Assembly (NCBI GenBank): GCA_002162675.1
Contig: MAAE01000032.1
Span: 124,001 to 188,000 of the forward strand
From: Colwellia sp. 39_35_sub15_T18
GTDB taxonomy: Bacteria > Pseudomonadota > Gammaproteobacteria > Enterobacterales > Alteromonadaceae
Direction of reading: 5' to 3'
DNA length: 64,000 bases
Program-made: the position numbers and the translations under genes
Notes under the pieces: model-generated
Database searches by the model: none
Told to the model about the DNA's origin: nothing
Seen by the model: the letters and a program-made list of their open reading frames with translations, nothing else
Part shown: piece by piece, positions 15,481 through 25,256 of the stretch
Position numbering within the stretch: position 1 is the first letter of the stretch
How the letters are laid out: every line of letters starts with the position of its first letter

Positions 15481-16602
15481 ATGTCTTTAAAGCCAACGCA
15501 ATTTTCATCACTTGATTTTGTCAAAGAATTAGACGAAAAATATTTTGAATTATTACGCCTCGCGCGTATTTCTGGCTGCGCTGACCATAATATTATTGAC
15601 CTACCTGTTGCGACCAAACTGCTTAACCAATTACCTTTATTTGAGAAAACGCATAAACGAATAATTCCTCTTCTTTATGATAAAGCGCATAAATTAGCTA
15701 TTTTTAATGATTTATCACCTCAGTGTCAAAAATTATTAACGACTATTACTCAGCAAGGCATAGTGACAGAGTTGGCAAGGAAAATTCAGCTACAGCAAAT
15801 AATAGCCACATTGTCAGCGGATAATATTCCACTCATATTGTTAAAAGGTGCGGCTTTTGCTGACGTTTTATATAACCCACAAGCGCCAAGAACCTCAAAT
15901 GATTTAGACATACTGATACATAAAAAACATTGGCACAAAGCGGTATCAGCCATTAAAACGGTAATGAATTACACAGCAAAACCGCAACCCGATGTTTTTG
16001 GTGATCTATTCGAACTCTCTTTTGTGCCCAAAAACAAAGTGGGTGCCGCGCTAGACTTACATGCTTCACTCACACACCCATTGTTATTTAATATATGTGA
16101 AGAACAGTTATGGGAAAACAGTGTTGAACATCCAAGTTTTACCAATGAACTGGTAAGAACATTATCAGCAGAGCATGCCTTAATTCATCAAGCTATACAT
16201 GCCTATAAAGATATGGATTTTTGTAAATATAATTTAGTCGACAGTCATGAAATCATTAACGCTCAGAGCCCTGATATTAAAAAAACCATAGCAATAGCAA
16301 AAGAGTGGGGCGCAAGTGTGCCTTTATTTACACTATTAAAAAATTGCGCTGAAATTATGAGTAGTAATGTTAACAGTGACTTATTAAAGCAAGCTAAACC
16401 AAAAGTCATCATCTATAAAATGATTAGCAAATTATTAAAATCACGTTTTACTCAACCTTTAGCAAAAAGCAAACCTTTACGATATAGAGTAAACCAAATA
16501 CTAGCGCAATTTATTTTTACCGGCAGCTTTATAAGGCCTTTATTACTACAAAGTTTATTTGTGAAATCTTTAATGTTTCCAAACAAGAAAAACGCTGTGT
16601 AA
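15481..16602 (+). CDS. PF14907-type nucleotidyltransferase, lasso-associated N
   Basis: The 373-residue protein has the family core LILLKGAAFADVLYNP followed by RTSNDLDILI near residue 140, where Asp-x-Asp would bind metal. The rest is helical with no further recognised domain. Homologues occur as the N gene of paeninodin-like lasso clusters, with undetermined function, and in other PqqD/HprK-related loci. It lies 24 bp after the sugar transferase gene and is the last gene of the K-side transcript. Assignment to the lasso system is from co-occurrence with A, B1, B2, C, D and K. Confidence 0.85.
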   Translation: MSLKPTQFSSLDFVKELDEKYFELLRLARISGCADHNIIDLPVATKLLNQLPLFEKTHKRIIPLLYDKAHKLAIFNDLSPQCQKLLTTITQQGIVTELARKIQLQQIIATLSADNIPLILLKGAAFADVLYNPQAPRTSNDLDILIHKKHWHKAVSAIKTVMNYTAKPQPDVFGDLFELSFVPKNKVGAALDLHASLTHPLLFNICEEQLWENSVEHPSFTNELVRTLSAEHALIHQAIHAYKDMDFCKYNLVDSHEIINAQSPDIKKTIAIAKEWGASVPLFTLLKNCAEIMSSNVNSDLLKQAKPKVIIYKMISKLLKSRFTQPLAKSKPLRYRVNQILAQFIFTGSFIRPLLLQSLFVKSLMFPNKKNAV

Positions 16603-16706
16603 CCCAACGCCTCTATGTGTTTTGTGGTTAAAAATAATGCTAGTACTATGGCATAAATAATTGAAAATAATATATAAAAACGGTAGTATCTAGGCCTAGA
16701 AAAAAC

Positions 16707-17171
16707 ATGAAGAAAACGGAAGAGAAGTTAGGTGACATGACCAATAAAACAACCATAGATACTACTTTTTTTGAACGTTGTATTGAAACTTTGACGCAAG
16801 CACATCAACTATTACTAACGGCTGATGAAGAGAGTATTTCTTATGAAATGTACCGTAGTGCATGTGTTAAAGAGTTTGAAATAATATTAGAGCAATCAGG
16901 CAAGCTGTTGAAAAAATGTCTTAAACCTTACTTTCATAGTGCAAAAGCGGTTGACAAACTCACATTTAAAGATATTTATCGCTATAGTGGGCAGCACGGC
17001 CTTATTCCCATAGAAGAAGTTGAGCGTTGGCTGATTTATCGTGATAATCGCAATAATACCGCACATGATTACGGTGTAGACTTTGCTGAACATACACTAT
17101 TACTACTTAAGCAGTTTATTATTGATGCTAATGCATTAGCGCAAGTAATCAATCGTCAATCACACCAATAG
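16707..17171 (+). CDS. HepT-like HEPN protein (HI0074 family)
   Basis: The 154-residue helical protein belongs to the HI0074/HepT group. The HEPN catalytic pattern Arg-x4-His-x-Tyr is present in RNNTAHDYG near residues 115-123. Such HEPN proteins are RNase toxins, paired with a minimal nucleotidyltransferase antitoxin that adenylylates the toxin tyrosine (MntA/HepT type). An alternative start ATG at 16737 has a better ribosome site (AGG 7 nt upstream) than the ATG at 16707. It lies 12 bp before the nucleotidyltransferase gene. The family also includes pairs without proven toxicity. Confidence 0.82.
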   Translation: MKKTEEKLGDMTNKTTIDTTFFERCIETLTQAHQLLLTADEESISYEMYRSACVKEFEIILEQSGKLLKKCLKPYFHSAKAVDKLTFKDIYRYSGQHGLIPIEEVERWLIYRDNRNNTAHDYGVDFAEHTLLLLKQFIIDANALAQVINRQSHQ

Positions 17172-17183
17172 AATAGCTATATT

Positions 17184-17501
17184 TTGATTAATTTACGAAA
17201 TAAAGACAAACAAATGATTTGCACCATTGCTGGTAATATTTTCCCAAAAGGAACAGAGCTTTGGGCCTATGGTAGCCGTATAAAAGGTACTAGTCACGAC
17301 GGAAGTGATTTGGATTTAGTGATCAAAAGCCAAGAGAAATCACCAGATGCTATTGATAATTTAATAAATTTTAAAGAAAAGCTGCAATCTTCTAATATAC
17401 CTATATTAATACAAGTACTTGATTGGGAACATATTCCCAAATCATTTCAAGATAATATTAAGCAACAGTATGAAGTGTTGTGTTCAGTAACGGAGAATTA
17501 G
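17184..17501 (+). CDS. MntA-like minimal nucleotidyltransferase
   Basis: The 105-residue protein contains the Pol-beta-type motif GSRIKGTSHDGSDLDLVI near 31-48, with Gly-Ser and Asp-x-Asp as catalytic elements. It is the usual partner of the HEPN protein encoded immediately upstream. The first codon could be TTG at 17184 or ATG at 17214; neither has a strong ribosome site. The pair forms a probable toxin-antitoxin module between the lasso locus and the EPS locus, with a tandem repeat directly behind it. Confidence 0.82.
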   Translation: MINLRNKDKQMICTIAGNIFPKGTELWAYGSRIKGTSHDGSDLDLVIKSQEKSPDAIDNLINFKEKLQSSNIPILIQVLDWEHIPKSFQDNIKQQYEVLCSVTEN

Positions 17502-17516
17502 CTTTTAAATTACCTA

Positions 17517-17831
17517 AGCTCTTCTCGGTGAAGTGCGAAGCACCTCGGTGTTCTCTGTGGTGAAATATTGTATTAGGGCTTAAGTACTAATTCGAGTTAT
17601 TAGCGAAATTTGATGATAGAAGGGCTTAATAAGTATTAAAGCTCTTCTCGGTGAAGTGCGAAGCACCTCGGTGTTCTCTGTGGTGAGACATTGTATTCGG
17701 GCTTAATTACTAATTCGAGTTATTAGCGAAATTTGATGATAGAAGGGCTTAATAAGTATTAAAGCTCTTCTCGGTGAAGTGCGAAGCACCTCGGTGTTCT
17801 CTGTGGTGAAATATTGTGTTAGGGCTTAATC
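17517..17831 (+). repeat. 123-bp tandem repeat built on the palindromic element
   Basis: The element fragment CTTCTCGGTGAAGTGCGAAG ... TTCTCTGTGGT starts at 17521, 17644 and 17767, a constant 123-bp period. The intervening unit (with TTCGAGTTATTAGCGAAATT) is almost identical between copies 1 and 2, while the third copy is cut short before galU. The fragment is a short, internally deleted form of the dispersed palindrome. The 412-bp gap between mntA and galU holds little else. Confidence 0.92.
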
Positions 17832-17913
17832 GTTAGAAACAAAAAATTTAAATTTGAATCGTAAATTAGGCTTTAGCCTGACATTTACAACATATAAATA
17901 GTTAAGGAAAACC

Positions 17914-18810
17914 ATGACAAACAAAATAACCTCCGCCGTAATTCCCGTAGCTGGCCTAGGCACGCGAATGTTGCCTGCCACTAAAGCAATACCCAAAGAA
18001 ATGCTAAGCGTAGTAGACAAACCGCTTATTCAATATGTAGTTGAAGAGGCTGCTGCAGCCGGTATTAAAAATATTATTTTAGTCACCCATTCTAGTAAAA
18101 ATGCCATCGAAAACCATTTTGATAAAAGCTTTGAACTTGAAGCGCAACTTGAAAAACGGGTAAAACGTTCATTGCTAGAAGAAGTACGTAAAATCACCCC
18201 AAAAGGCACCAATGTTATTTCAGTAAGGCAGTCAAATGCACTTGGCTTAGGCCATGCCATTTTATGTGCAAGACCTATTATTGGTGACAACCCTTTTACC
18301 GTAATACTGCCTGACGTACTTATTGACAAATATCATTCAGATTTAAAACAAGACAACCTAGCACAAATGGTTAAACGTTTTGAAGAAACAAGCACTAGCC
18401 AAATAATGGTAGAAGAAGTTCCCGAACAAGACGTGAGTAGCTATGGCGTGGTCGATATTAACGGTGAACAATTAAAAGAAGCGGGTTTTGCGACAGTAAC
18501 CGATATGGTAGAAAAACCAGCGCTTGATGAAGCACCATCAAATTTAGCCATAACAGGCCGATATGTACTATCGAGCAAAATTTGGGACTTACTAGAATTT
18601 ACCCCTCCCGGCGCAGGTGGTGAAATACAGCTAACTGATGCTATGCACCAATTATTGCTGCTTGAAAAAATGGAAGCCTACAAAATTGTTGGCCGAAGCC
18701 ATGATTGCGGTAATAAGCTAGGTTATTTACAAGCGAATATCGAGTATTCGTTACTTGATCCTGTGTTGGGTGCTGGTTTAAGAGATTTTTTAGCCACTTT
18801 AAAGCTGTAA
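17914..18810 (+). CDS. galU: UTP-glucose-1-phosphate uridylyltransferase
   Basis: The 298-residue enzyme makes UDP-glucose from UTP and glucose 1-phosphate. It shows the GalU pattern [20 protein letters not shown] with the nucleotide-binding and catalytic Arg/Lys, then [16 protein letters not shown] and VEKP. AAGGA lies 6 nt upstream of the ATG. It opens the EPS locus and supplies precursor sugar nucleotides. Length matches E. coli GalU (302). Confidence 0.96.
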   Translation: MTNKITSAVIPVAGLGTRMLPATKAIPKEMLSVVDKPLIQYVVEEAAAAGIKNIILVTHSSKNAIENHFDKSFELEAQLEKRVKRSLLEEVRKITPKGTNVISVRQSNALGLGHAILCARPIIGDNPFTVILPDVLIDKYHSDLKQDNLAQMVKRFEETSTSQIMVEEVPEQDVSSYGVVDINGEQLKEAGFATVTDMVEKPALDEAPSNLAITGRYVLSSKIWDLLEFTPPGAGGEIQLTDAMHQLLLLEKMEAYKIVGRSHDCGNKLGYLQANIEYSLLDPVLGAGLRDFLATLKL

Positions 18811-18888
18811 ATGAAGTTAATAACTAAATAAAAGCTCATTATTCACTTTATAAATTTTATTACTTTACGTTTGTAAAAGAAGAGATAT

Positions 18889-19770
18889 ATGTCGAAAAAA
18901 TACAAAGGAATTATTCTTGCTGGCGGATCGGGTACTAGGCTACATCCGCTTACTATATCAATTAGTAAACAATTGATGGCTATTTATGATAAGCCGATGA
19001 TTTATTATCCTTTATCGATTCTTATGCTTGCTGGTATTCAAGAAATATTAATAATAACAACACCTCATGATCAAGAGTCATTTAAAAAATTATTAGGTGA
19101 TGGTAAACAGTGGGGGCTGGATATCAGTTATGAGGTTCAGGCAAACCCTGACGGTCTTGCTCAAGCGTTTATTATTGGCGAAGAGTTTATTGGTGACAGC
19201 CCTGTGAGTTTAGTATTAGGCGATAACATATTCTTTGGCCATGGGATGGACGAATTACTTAATAGTGCAACATCAAAAAGCGAAGGTGCGACAGTATTTG
19301 GTTATTATGTGAAAGATCCAGAACGCTATGGTGTTGTATCTTTCGACAGTACAGGTAATGCAATTGATATTGAAGAAAAACCAGCTAAACCTAAAAGTAA
19401 CTATGCAGTCACCGGGCTTTATTTTTATGATAATGATGTGATTGAAATCGCAAAAAATATAACACCATCAGCTCGGGGCGAACTCGAAATAACGGATGTG
19501 AACAAGGTATATTTGGAGCGAAATAAACTTAGCGTCGAACTTATGGGTAGAGGATATGCATGGCTTGATACTGGCACTCATGAGTCCTTAAACGCGGCAT
19601 CGAACTTTATTCAGACTATTGAAGAACGTCAGGGTCTTAAAATTTGCTGTCCAGAAGAAATAGCTTACCGTCAAGGTTTTATAACCGCACCTCAATTGGA
19701 AGAACTTGCCCAACCACTTAAAAAAAGTGGCTATGGTCTTTATCTTTTAGAACTTTTAGAAAAAAGGTAG
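18889..19770 (+). CDS. rfbA: Glucose-1-phosphate thymidylyltransferase
   Basis: The 293-residue protein catalyses the first step of dTDP-L-rhamnose synthesis. The signature [16 protein letters not shown] and the metal-site stretch [13 protein letters not shown] are present, as is the C-terminal DTGTHESL. An AGAAGAG site precedes the ATG. It begins a tightly packed operon rfbA-rfbC-rfbD-rfbB, with a 4-bp gap to rfbC. Confidence 0.96.
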   Translation: MSKKYKGIILAGGSGTRLHPLTISISKQLMAIYDKPMIYYPLSILMLAGIQEILIITTPHDQESFKKLLGDGKQWGLDISYEVQANPDGLAQAFIIGEEFIGDSPVSLVLGDNIFFGHGMDELLNSATSKSEGATVFGYYVKDPERYGVVSFDSTGNAIDIEEKPAKPKSNYAVTGLYFYDNDVIEIAKNITPSARGELEITDVNKVYLERNKLSVELMGRGYAWLDTGTHESLNAASNFIQTIEERQGLKICCPEEIAYRQGFITAPQLEELAQPLKKSGYGLYLLELLEKR

Positions 19771-19774
19771 AACC

Positions 19775-20341
19775 ATGAAAATAATCGAAACGAACTTACC
19801 GGGTGTTATTGTATTTGAACCTCGTAAATTTGGAGACGCTCGAGGTTTTTTTCTTGAAACGGCTAGAGCTGATACATTAAAAGAAGCTGGAATAGAGGCA
19901 ATGTTTGTCCAAGACAACCATTCAAGGTCAACTAAAGGGGTATTGCGGGGCCTACACTACCAGTTAACTCAACCACAGGGGAAACTTGTGAGAGTTGCAA
20001 CAGGGGCTGTTTTTGATGTGGCTGTAGATGTAAGAAAAGGCTCTCCAACATTTGGTGAATGGTTCGGTACAACATTAGATGAAGAGTCTATGCGCATGAT
20101 GTATGTACCTCCTGGGTTTGCTCATGGTTTTGTTGTACTCAGCGATACCGCTGACTTTATCTATAAATGTACCAATTATTATCACCCTCAATCCGAGCAG
20201 GGGATTTTTTGGAATGATTCTGAAGTTGGCATTCAATGGCCAATTACCGATGTACAATTATCAGATAAAGACATTAAAAACCCGTTACTTAAAAATCAAT
20301 TAACTGAAAAATTGCCATTATTTAACAAGGCGATAGTATGA
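19775..20341 (+). CDS. rfbC: dTDP-4-dehydrorhamnose 3,5-epimerase
   Basis: The 188-residue cupin enzyme carries RGLHYQ with the catalytic His and the downstream VDVRKGSPTFG and YVPPGFAHGF motifs. It performs the third step of dTDP-rhamnose synthesis. The stop overlaps the rfbD start by 4 bp (ATGA). Confidence 0.96.
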   Translation: MKIIETNLPGVIVFEPRKFGDARGFFLETARADTLKEAGIEAMFVQDNHSRSTKGVLRGLHYQLTQPQGKLVRVATGAVFDVAVDVRKGSPTFGEWFGTTLDEESMRMMYVPPGFAHGFVVLSDTADFIYKCTNYYHPQSEQGIFWNDSEVGIQWPITDVQLSDKDIKNPLLKNQLTEKLPLFNKAIV

Positions 20342-21222
20342 AAATTTTAGTGACGGGAGCCAATGGACAAGTGGGTAGTGAATTGCTACAAGCAGACCTA
20401 ATAAATAAATATAATGCACAAGTTATAGGTTGTGATAGAGCGCTGCTCGATATAACCAATATCGATAATATAAAAGCAATGTTAAACCAAGAAAAACCTG
20501 ATGTCGTTATTAATGCGGCAGCGTATACCGCAGTAGACAAAGCGGAAGAAGAAATTGACCTCGCTTTTACCATTAACGAAAAAGGCTCTGAAAATTTAGC
20601 AATAATTTGTAATGAGTTAGCTATCCCTTTATTACATATTTCTACTGACTATGTTTTTGATGGCGCAAAAAACAGCGCTTATGATGAAAACGATGCGCCT
20701 AACCCCACCGGTATTTACGGAAAAAGTAAATTAGCGGGCGAGCAAGCGATAATCAAAAACCACCCTATGCATTATATATTGCGCGTTGCATGGGTATTTG
20801 GTGAGCATGGCAATAACTTCGTTAAAACTATGCTACGCATAGGAAAGGATCGCGAACAATTAAATGTGGTTGCAGATCAAAAAGGTGCGCCGACCTACGC
20901 TAAAGATATTGGCGAAACATTACTTAAGCTAGCAGTACAAATAAATGAAGAAACTAATGATTGGGGTATTTACCATTATTCAGGTGCTACGCCAACTTCA
21001 TGGCATGGATTTGCGCAGACAATATTTGAAAAAGCAGTAAAAACAAATATATTAGCGAATAAACCCAAGGTTTTGCCAATCACCAGTAAAGAATACCCAA
21101 CGCCAGCTGAGCGGCCATTAAATTCAATTTTAAATTGCGATAAAATAACGCAGACATTTAATATAGAACAATCAAATTGGCAATTAGGCTTAAACAACGT
21201 TTTACAGGCATGGAAAAAATAA
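20338..21222 (+). CDS. rfbD: dTDP-4-dehydrorhamnose reductase
   Basis: The 294-residue short-chain-type reductase has the NAD(P)-binding motif TGANGQVGSEL at the N terminus, STDYVFDG near 101 and the catalytic YGKSK near 128. It completes dTDP-L-rhamnose synthesis. Its stop overlaps the rfbB start by one base (TAATG). Confidence 0.96.
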   Translation: MKILVTGANGQVGSELLQADLINKYNAQVIGCDRALLDITNIDNIKAMLNQEKPDVVINAAAYTAVDKAEEEIDLAFTINEKGSENLAIICNELAIPLLHISTDYVFDGAKNSAYDENDAPNPTGIYGKSKLAGEQAIIKNHPMHYILRVAWVFGEHGNNFVKTMLRIGKDREQLNVVADQKGAPTYAKDIGETLLKLAVQINEETNDWGIYHYSGATPTSWHGFAQTIFEKAVKTNILANKPKVLPITSKEYPTPAERPLNSILNCDKITQTFNIEQSNWQLGLNNVLQAWKK

Positions 21223-22283
21223 TGAAACATACTCCCGATATATTATTAGTGACAGGCGCTGCAGGCTTTATCGGCTCTAATTTTGTGCACTACTGGATGA
21301 ATGCGTACCCAGATAGCAAAATTATTGTCTTGGATGCCTTAACTTATGCAGGAAATAAAGAAAATTTAGTTTCGTTAGAGCAAAATAAAAGCTTTACCTT
21401 TGTTCATGCCGATATATTAGATACTGACAAAGTAGAATTTTTGCTACGAGAATATAATGTAGATACCCTAGTTCACTTTGCCGCAGAATCACATGTAGAC
21501 AGATCGATTCACGGGCCTGATGCATTTTTTAAAACCAATATAGAGGGTACTCATTCTCTGCTTAAAGCGGCAAAAAAAGTTTGGTTAGACGAAGGAAAAA
21601 CCAATCATCGCTTTCATCATGTATCCACCGACGAAGTTTACGGCACCTTAACACCAGATGCACCAGCCTTTACCGAAACGAACCAATATTTACCTAATTC
21701 ACCGTATGCGGCCAGCAAAGCGTCGTCTGATCACATAGTTAGAAGCTATCACCATACTTATGGTTTGAATACCACAATTAGCAATTGCTCAAATAATTAT
21801 GGTCCTTATCAGTTTCCTGAAAAGTTAATTCCCTTGGTTATCGCTAATTGTTTAGACGGTAAAGCATTACCTATATATGGTGACGGCCAACAAATTCGAG
21901 ATTGGTTATTTGTTGATGATCACAACCGTGGTATTGACCTTATTATTCGTAATGGCCAAATTGATAACACCTACAATATAGGTGGCAACAACGAATGGGC
22001 AAATATTGATATTGTGACACTAATTTGTGAATTAATGGACGAGTACCACCCCGCAGGTGCACCTCATAAACAGCTTATCACCTACGTAAAAGACAGGCCG
22101 GGTCATGACAGACGTTATGCCATTAACGCGTCGAAAATAATGAATGAATTAGGCTACGCACCACAAGAAACTTTCGAAACAGGTATTCGTAAAACAGTGC
22201 AATGGTACATGGATCACGAACAATGGTGGCGCCGTATTATGGATGGTAGTTATACAAATTGGTTGGATAAAAATTATGAATAA
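21222..22283 (+). CDS. rfbB: dTDP-glucose 4,6-dehydratase
   Basis: This extended short-chain dehydrogenase shows TGAAGFIGSNFVHY at the N terminus, the active-site STDEVYG and the YAASKASSDH motif. I start it at the ATG at 21222, which overlaps the rfbD stop and gives 353 residues; a longer in-frame form from 21177 adds 15 residues that are not family-like. The order A-C-D-B differs from the E. coli rfbBDAC order. The 3' end overlaps the next glycosyltransferase gene by 8 bp. Confidence 0.95.
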   Translation: MKHTPDILLVTGAAGFIGSNFVHYWMNAYPDSKIIVLDALTYAGNKENLVSLEQNKSFTFVHADILDTDKVEFLLREYNVDTLVHFAAESHVDRSIHGPDAFFKTNIEGTHSLLKAAKKVWLDEGKTNHRFHHVSTDEVYGTLTPDAPAFTETNQYLPNSPYAASKASSDHIVRSYHHTYGLNTTISNCSNNYGPYQFPEKLIPLVIANCLDGKALPIYGDGQQIRDWLFVDDHNRGIDLIIRNGQIDNTYNIGGNNEWANIDIVTLICELMDEYHPAGAPHKQLITYVKDRPGHDRRYAINASKIMNELGYAPQETFETGIRKTVQWYMDHEQWWRRIMDGSYTNWLDKNYE

Positions 22284-23229
22284 CAGTTATATCATTATTT
22301 CTCCGTGCAGAAATGAAGAAGAATACATGCGACAAACGCTTGATACAGTAGTAAATCAAACGGTTAAACCGACTAAGTGGGTTATTGTTGACGATGGTTC
22401 TACAGATCAAACAGCAAATATTTTACAAGAATATGCTAGTAAACACGATTTTATCGAAATAGTTACCAGAGAAAATCGCGGACATCGAAGTGTTGGCCCA
22501 GGGGTTATTGATACTTTCTATACGGGCTACAATACGATTAATGTTGACGAATACGATTATATTTGTAAGTTAGATTTAGATTTGGCCTTACCGTTATCTT
22601 ATTTTGAATATTTAATTCAAGAAATGAAAAAAGAGCCAAGGTTAGGCACTTATAGTGGCAAGCCATATTTCTATCCAGAAAACTCAACAGAGCTTGTTCC
22701 TGAAGTATGTGGTGACGAATCCTCAGTAGGTATGACCAAGTTTTATAAAACCGTATGTTTTAAAGAAATAGGTGGCTTTGTCAGGCAAGTAATGTGGGAC
22801 GGCATAGATAGCCACCGCTGTAGAACGTTAGGCTGGATTTCAAAAAGTGAAGACCATGAAGGAATACGGTTTATACATTTACGTGCTATGGGTTCTAGTC
22901 AAAAAAGTATAATTACAGGCCGTATTCGTCATGGTTATGGGCAATATTTTATGGGCACCAATATGTTCTATTTATTGGCCTCGGTAATTTACCGATTAAA
23001 CAAAAAACCCTATGTCATTGGCGCATTGTCAACGTTTTGGGGCTATATCAAAAGTGCATTAACCGGTAAAGAGCGTTTAAAAGACCCTGTAATGCAAAAA
23101 TTAATGAATCGTTTTCAATGGCACGCTTTATTTGTGGGAAAAAATAAAGCAGTTGAAAAAATAAATAGTCAACAAGCTAAAGTTTGGGGCACTCACCCAA
23201 TTACTTATACAATACCGAATAAAGACTAA
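22276..23229 (+). CDS. Family 2 glycosyltransferase
   Basis: The protein (317 residues from the ATG at 22276) has a GT-A fold start (YIIISPCRNEEEYM), VDDGSTDQT and a metal-binding acidic stretch KLDLDLAL. Hydrophobic segments near the C terminus suggest membrane association. It is translationally coupled to rfbB (8-bp overlap) and probably adds one sugar, perhaps rhamnose, to the EPS repeat unit. The donor and acceptor are not readable from sequence. Confidence 0.9.
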   Translation: MNNSYIIISPCRNEEEYMRQTLDTVVNQTVKPTKWVIVDDGSTDQTANILQEYASKHDFIEIVTRENRGHRSVGPGVIDTFYTGYNTINVDEYDYICKLDLDLALPLSYFEYLIQEMKKEPRLGTYSGKPYFYPENSTELVPEVCGDESSVGMTKFYKTVCFKEIGGFVRQVMWDGIDSHRCRTLGWISKSEDHEGIRFIHLRAMGSSQKSIITGRIRHGYGQYFMGTNMFYLLASVIYRLNKKPYVIGALSTFWGYIKSALTGKERLKDPVMQKLMNRFQWHALFVGKNKAVEKINSQQAKVWGTHPITYTIPNKD

Positions 23230-23233
23230 GCTA

Positions 23234-24478
23234 ATGACCGAAGCAAAAAATAAACAAATATTATACTTAGCACCAGAGATACCCGCACTTTCGGCAACGT
23301 TTGTTTATAACGAAATATTTAAATTGAAAGAGTTAGGTTATCAAGTATCTGCGGCAACTGTTCATCAACCTATGGCGAAAGTGGATGATGCAACCAAAAA
23401 TAAAGTGGGTGATGTTTTTTTTGTATATCAAGCAAGTGTTTTGCAGAATTTAATACATTTGTTCATGGTGTTATTAACAAAACCTGTCAACTGTTTTAAA
23501 TCTTTTACTTGGTTATGCAAAGATTTATTTAGCATTGGTTTGTTTAGTAGAAATGCAGCGGGCTTAGTTTATAGATATTTGTCTGCAGCAAATTTGGCAC
23601 GTTTTATCAGCAAAAAACAAATAACACATACACATGTTCATTTTGCTCATATACCAACCGATATTGCCATGTATGCTGCCTGTATGACCGGCACAGACTT
23701 TAGCGTAACTTCACATGCGAATGACATTTTTCAACGGGGTTGGTTATTAAAAGAAAAAATTCAGCGAAGTAAATTTTTTGTCACCATTTCGCAATTTAAT
23801 AAAGCTTATTTAGCCGGTCTTGCTCCACAAATAAAAGAGAAAATAAACGTTATTTATTGTGGTGTAGACACGACAAAATTTACATATAGAACATCACATG
23901 AAAACAAGGTATTTACCTTTGGTTTTTTAGCGCGACTGGTGGAAAAAAAGGGTGTTGAATATTTAATAAAAGCCTGTAACGAGCTTAAAAAAGATCAGTA
24001 TAACTTCAACGTTGAAATTGTTGGGGATGGTCCACTAACTGATGAACTTAAAGCATTAACCAGTGAATTAGGTTTAACAACGCATATTTCATTTTTAGGC
24101 ACAATGCCGAACAACCAAGTAAGTGAGTGGTTAAAAAAATTGGATGCTTTTGTTCTTCCTTCGGTAAAAGACTCAAATGGTGATATGGATGGCATACCTG
24201 TATCGCTTATGGAAGCTATGGCCAGTGGCGTGCCTGTTATTTCTACCGATTTATCTGGCATTAAAGAGTTGGTGATTAATCAGCAAACCGGTTTTCTTGC
24301 TGAATCGGCTAATGAACAAGATTTGGCCGATAAAATGAAGTTGTTATTAACCACAGAGCCAGCGCTATTAAATAAATTAACAGAACAAGCCGAGAAACAT
24401 GTAAAACAAAACTTCAATCAATTGGCTAATGCTGAAAAAATTGGCCAATTAATAGTGAAGGATGTGGTTAAACACTAA
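23234..24478 (+). CDS. Family 4 glycosyltransferase (GT-B)
   Basis: The 414-residue protein has an N-terminal domain with THTHVHFAH and a C-terminal donor domain with FTFGFLARLVEKKGVEYLI, VEIVGDGPL and DGIPVSLMEAMASGVPVIST, including the retaining-transferase Glu motif. It resembles WcaL-type colanic acid transferases. It starts 4 bp after the upstream gene and its last base overlaps the next start codon. It is cytoplasmic or peripheral in EPS unit assembly. Confidence 0.92.
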   Translation: MTEAKNKQILYLAPEIPALSATFVYNEIFKLKELGYQVSAATVHQPMAKVDDATKNKVGDVFFVYQASVLQNLIHLFMVLLTKPVNCFKSFTWLCKDLFSIGLFSRNAAGLVYRYLSAANLARFISKKQITHTHVHFAHIPTDIAMYAACMTGTDFSVTSHANDIFQRGWLLKEKIQRSKFFVTISQFNKAYLAGLAPQIKEKINVIYCGVDTTKFTYRTSHENKVFTFGFLARLVEKKGVEYLIKACNELKKDQYNFNVEIVGDGPLTDELKALTSELGLTTHISFLGTMPNNQVSEWLKKLDAFVLPSVKDSNGDMDGIPVSLMEAMASGVPVISTDLSGIKELVINQQTGFLAESANEQDLADKMKLLLTTEPALLNKLTEQAEKHVKQNFNQLANAEKIGQLIVKDVVKH

Positions 24479-25206
24479 TGGAAATAATCAATACAAGCTT
24501 GGTTAACTTGCACAATTTAACGATGATAAGTGCAATTGATACCGTGAAAAACTACAGTGAATCAGCAGGATTAGATATAGTAGTAACACCAAATATTGAT
24601 CATTTAGCCCGTATTGTAACCGAAGGTAAAAGCTCAGAACTAAAAGCGATATATAGTCGAGCTTCATTATGTTTATGCGACAGCCGTATACTACAAAAAT
24701 TATTGAAACGGAAAAATAAAATCATCGATGAAGTCATTCCTGGCAGTACCTTAACCCAGTTGTTGTTTGATGAAAAACACATGCTTGATAAAAAGGTATT
24801 GGTTGTCGGCGGCGAACAACATGTGTTTGATATACTAGTTAAAAAACACCCAGAATTAAATTTACATCATATAAATCCATCAATGGGTTTTATTAATAAT
24901 GCCAATGAAGTAGATAAAGTCATTGAATACGCAGAGCAGATTCAACCAAATTTTATTTTTCTAGCGGTAGGTTCGCCACGTCAAGAAATTCTCGCTGAAA
25001 AACTACAATTATCCTTAAAAAAGGGGGTTGCTCTATGTATAGGTGCCTCTATTTTGTTTTTGGTTGGCGAAGAAAAGCGCGCACCTGAATGGATACAAAG
25101 TTGCCATTTAGAATGGTGTTATAGAATGTTGCAAAATCCTAAAGTGTTAGTTAAACGCTATTTTGGCAATTTTCTTAAATTACAACGTATTTATAAAGCT
25201 TTATAA
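24478..25206 (+). CDS. WecG/TagA/CpsF-family glycosyltransferase
   Basis: The 242-residue protein carries the family patterns VTPNIDHLARIV near 34, VLVVGGEQHVFDIL near 104, FLAVGSPRQEI near 162 and the C-terminal APEWIQSCHLEWCYRML. The family transfers N-acetylmannosamine(uronate) or related sugars to lipid-linked acceptors. It overlaps the upstream gene by one base, which suggests coupling. The sugar used here is unknown. Confidence 0.93.
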   Translation: MEIINTSLVNLHNLTMISAIDTVKNYSESAGLDIVVTPNIDHLARIVTEGKSSELKAIYSRASLCLCDSRILQKLLKRKNKIIDEVIPGSTLTQLLFDEKHMLDKKVLVVGGEQHVFDILVKKHPELNLHHINPSMGFINNANEVDKVIEYAEQIQPNFIFLAVGSPRQEILAEKLQLSLKKGVALCIGASILFLVGEEKRAPEWIQSCHLEWCYRMLQNPKVLVKRYFGNFLKLQRIYKAL

Positions 25207-25256
25207 CATGAACATTTTTACTGTCTTAACTGTGACATTTATTAAAGAGACTATTG

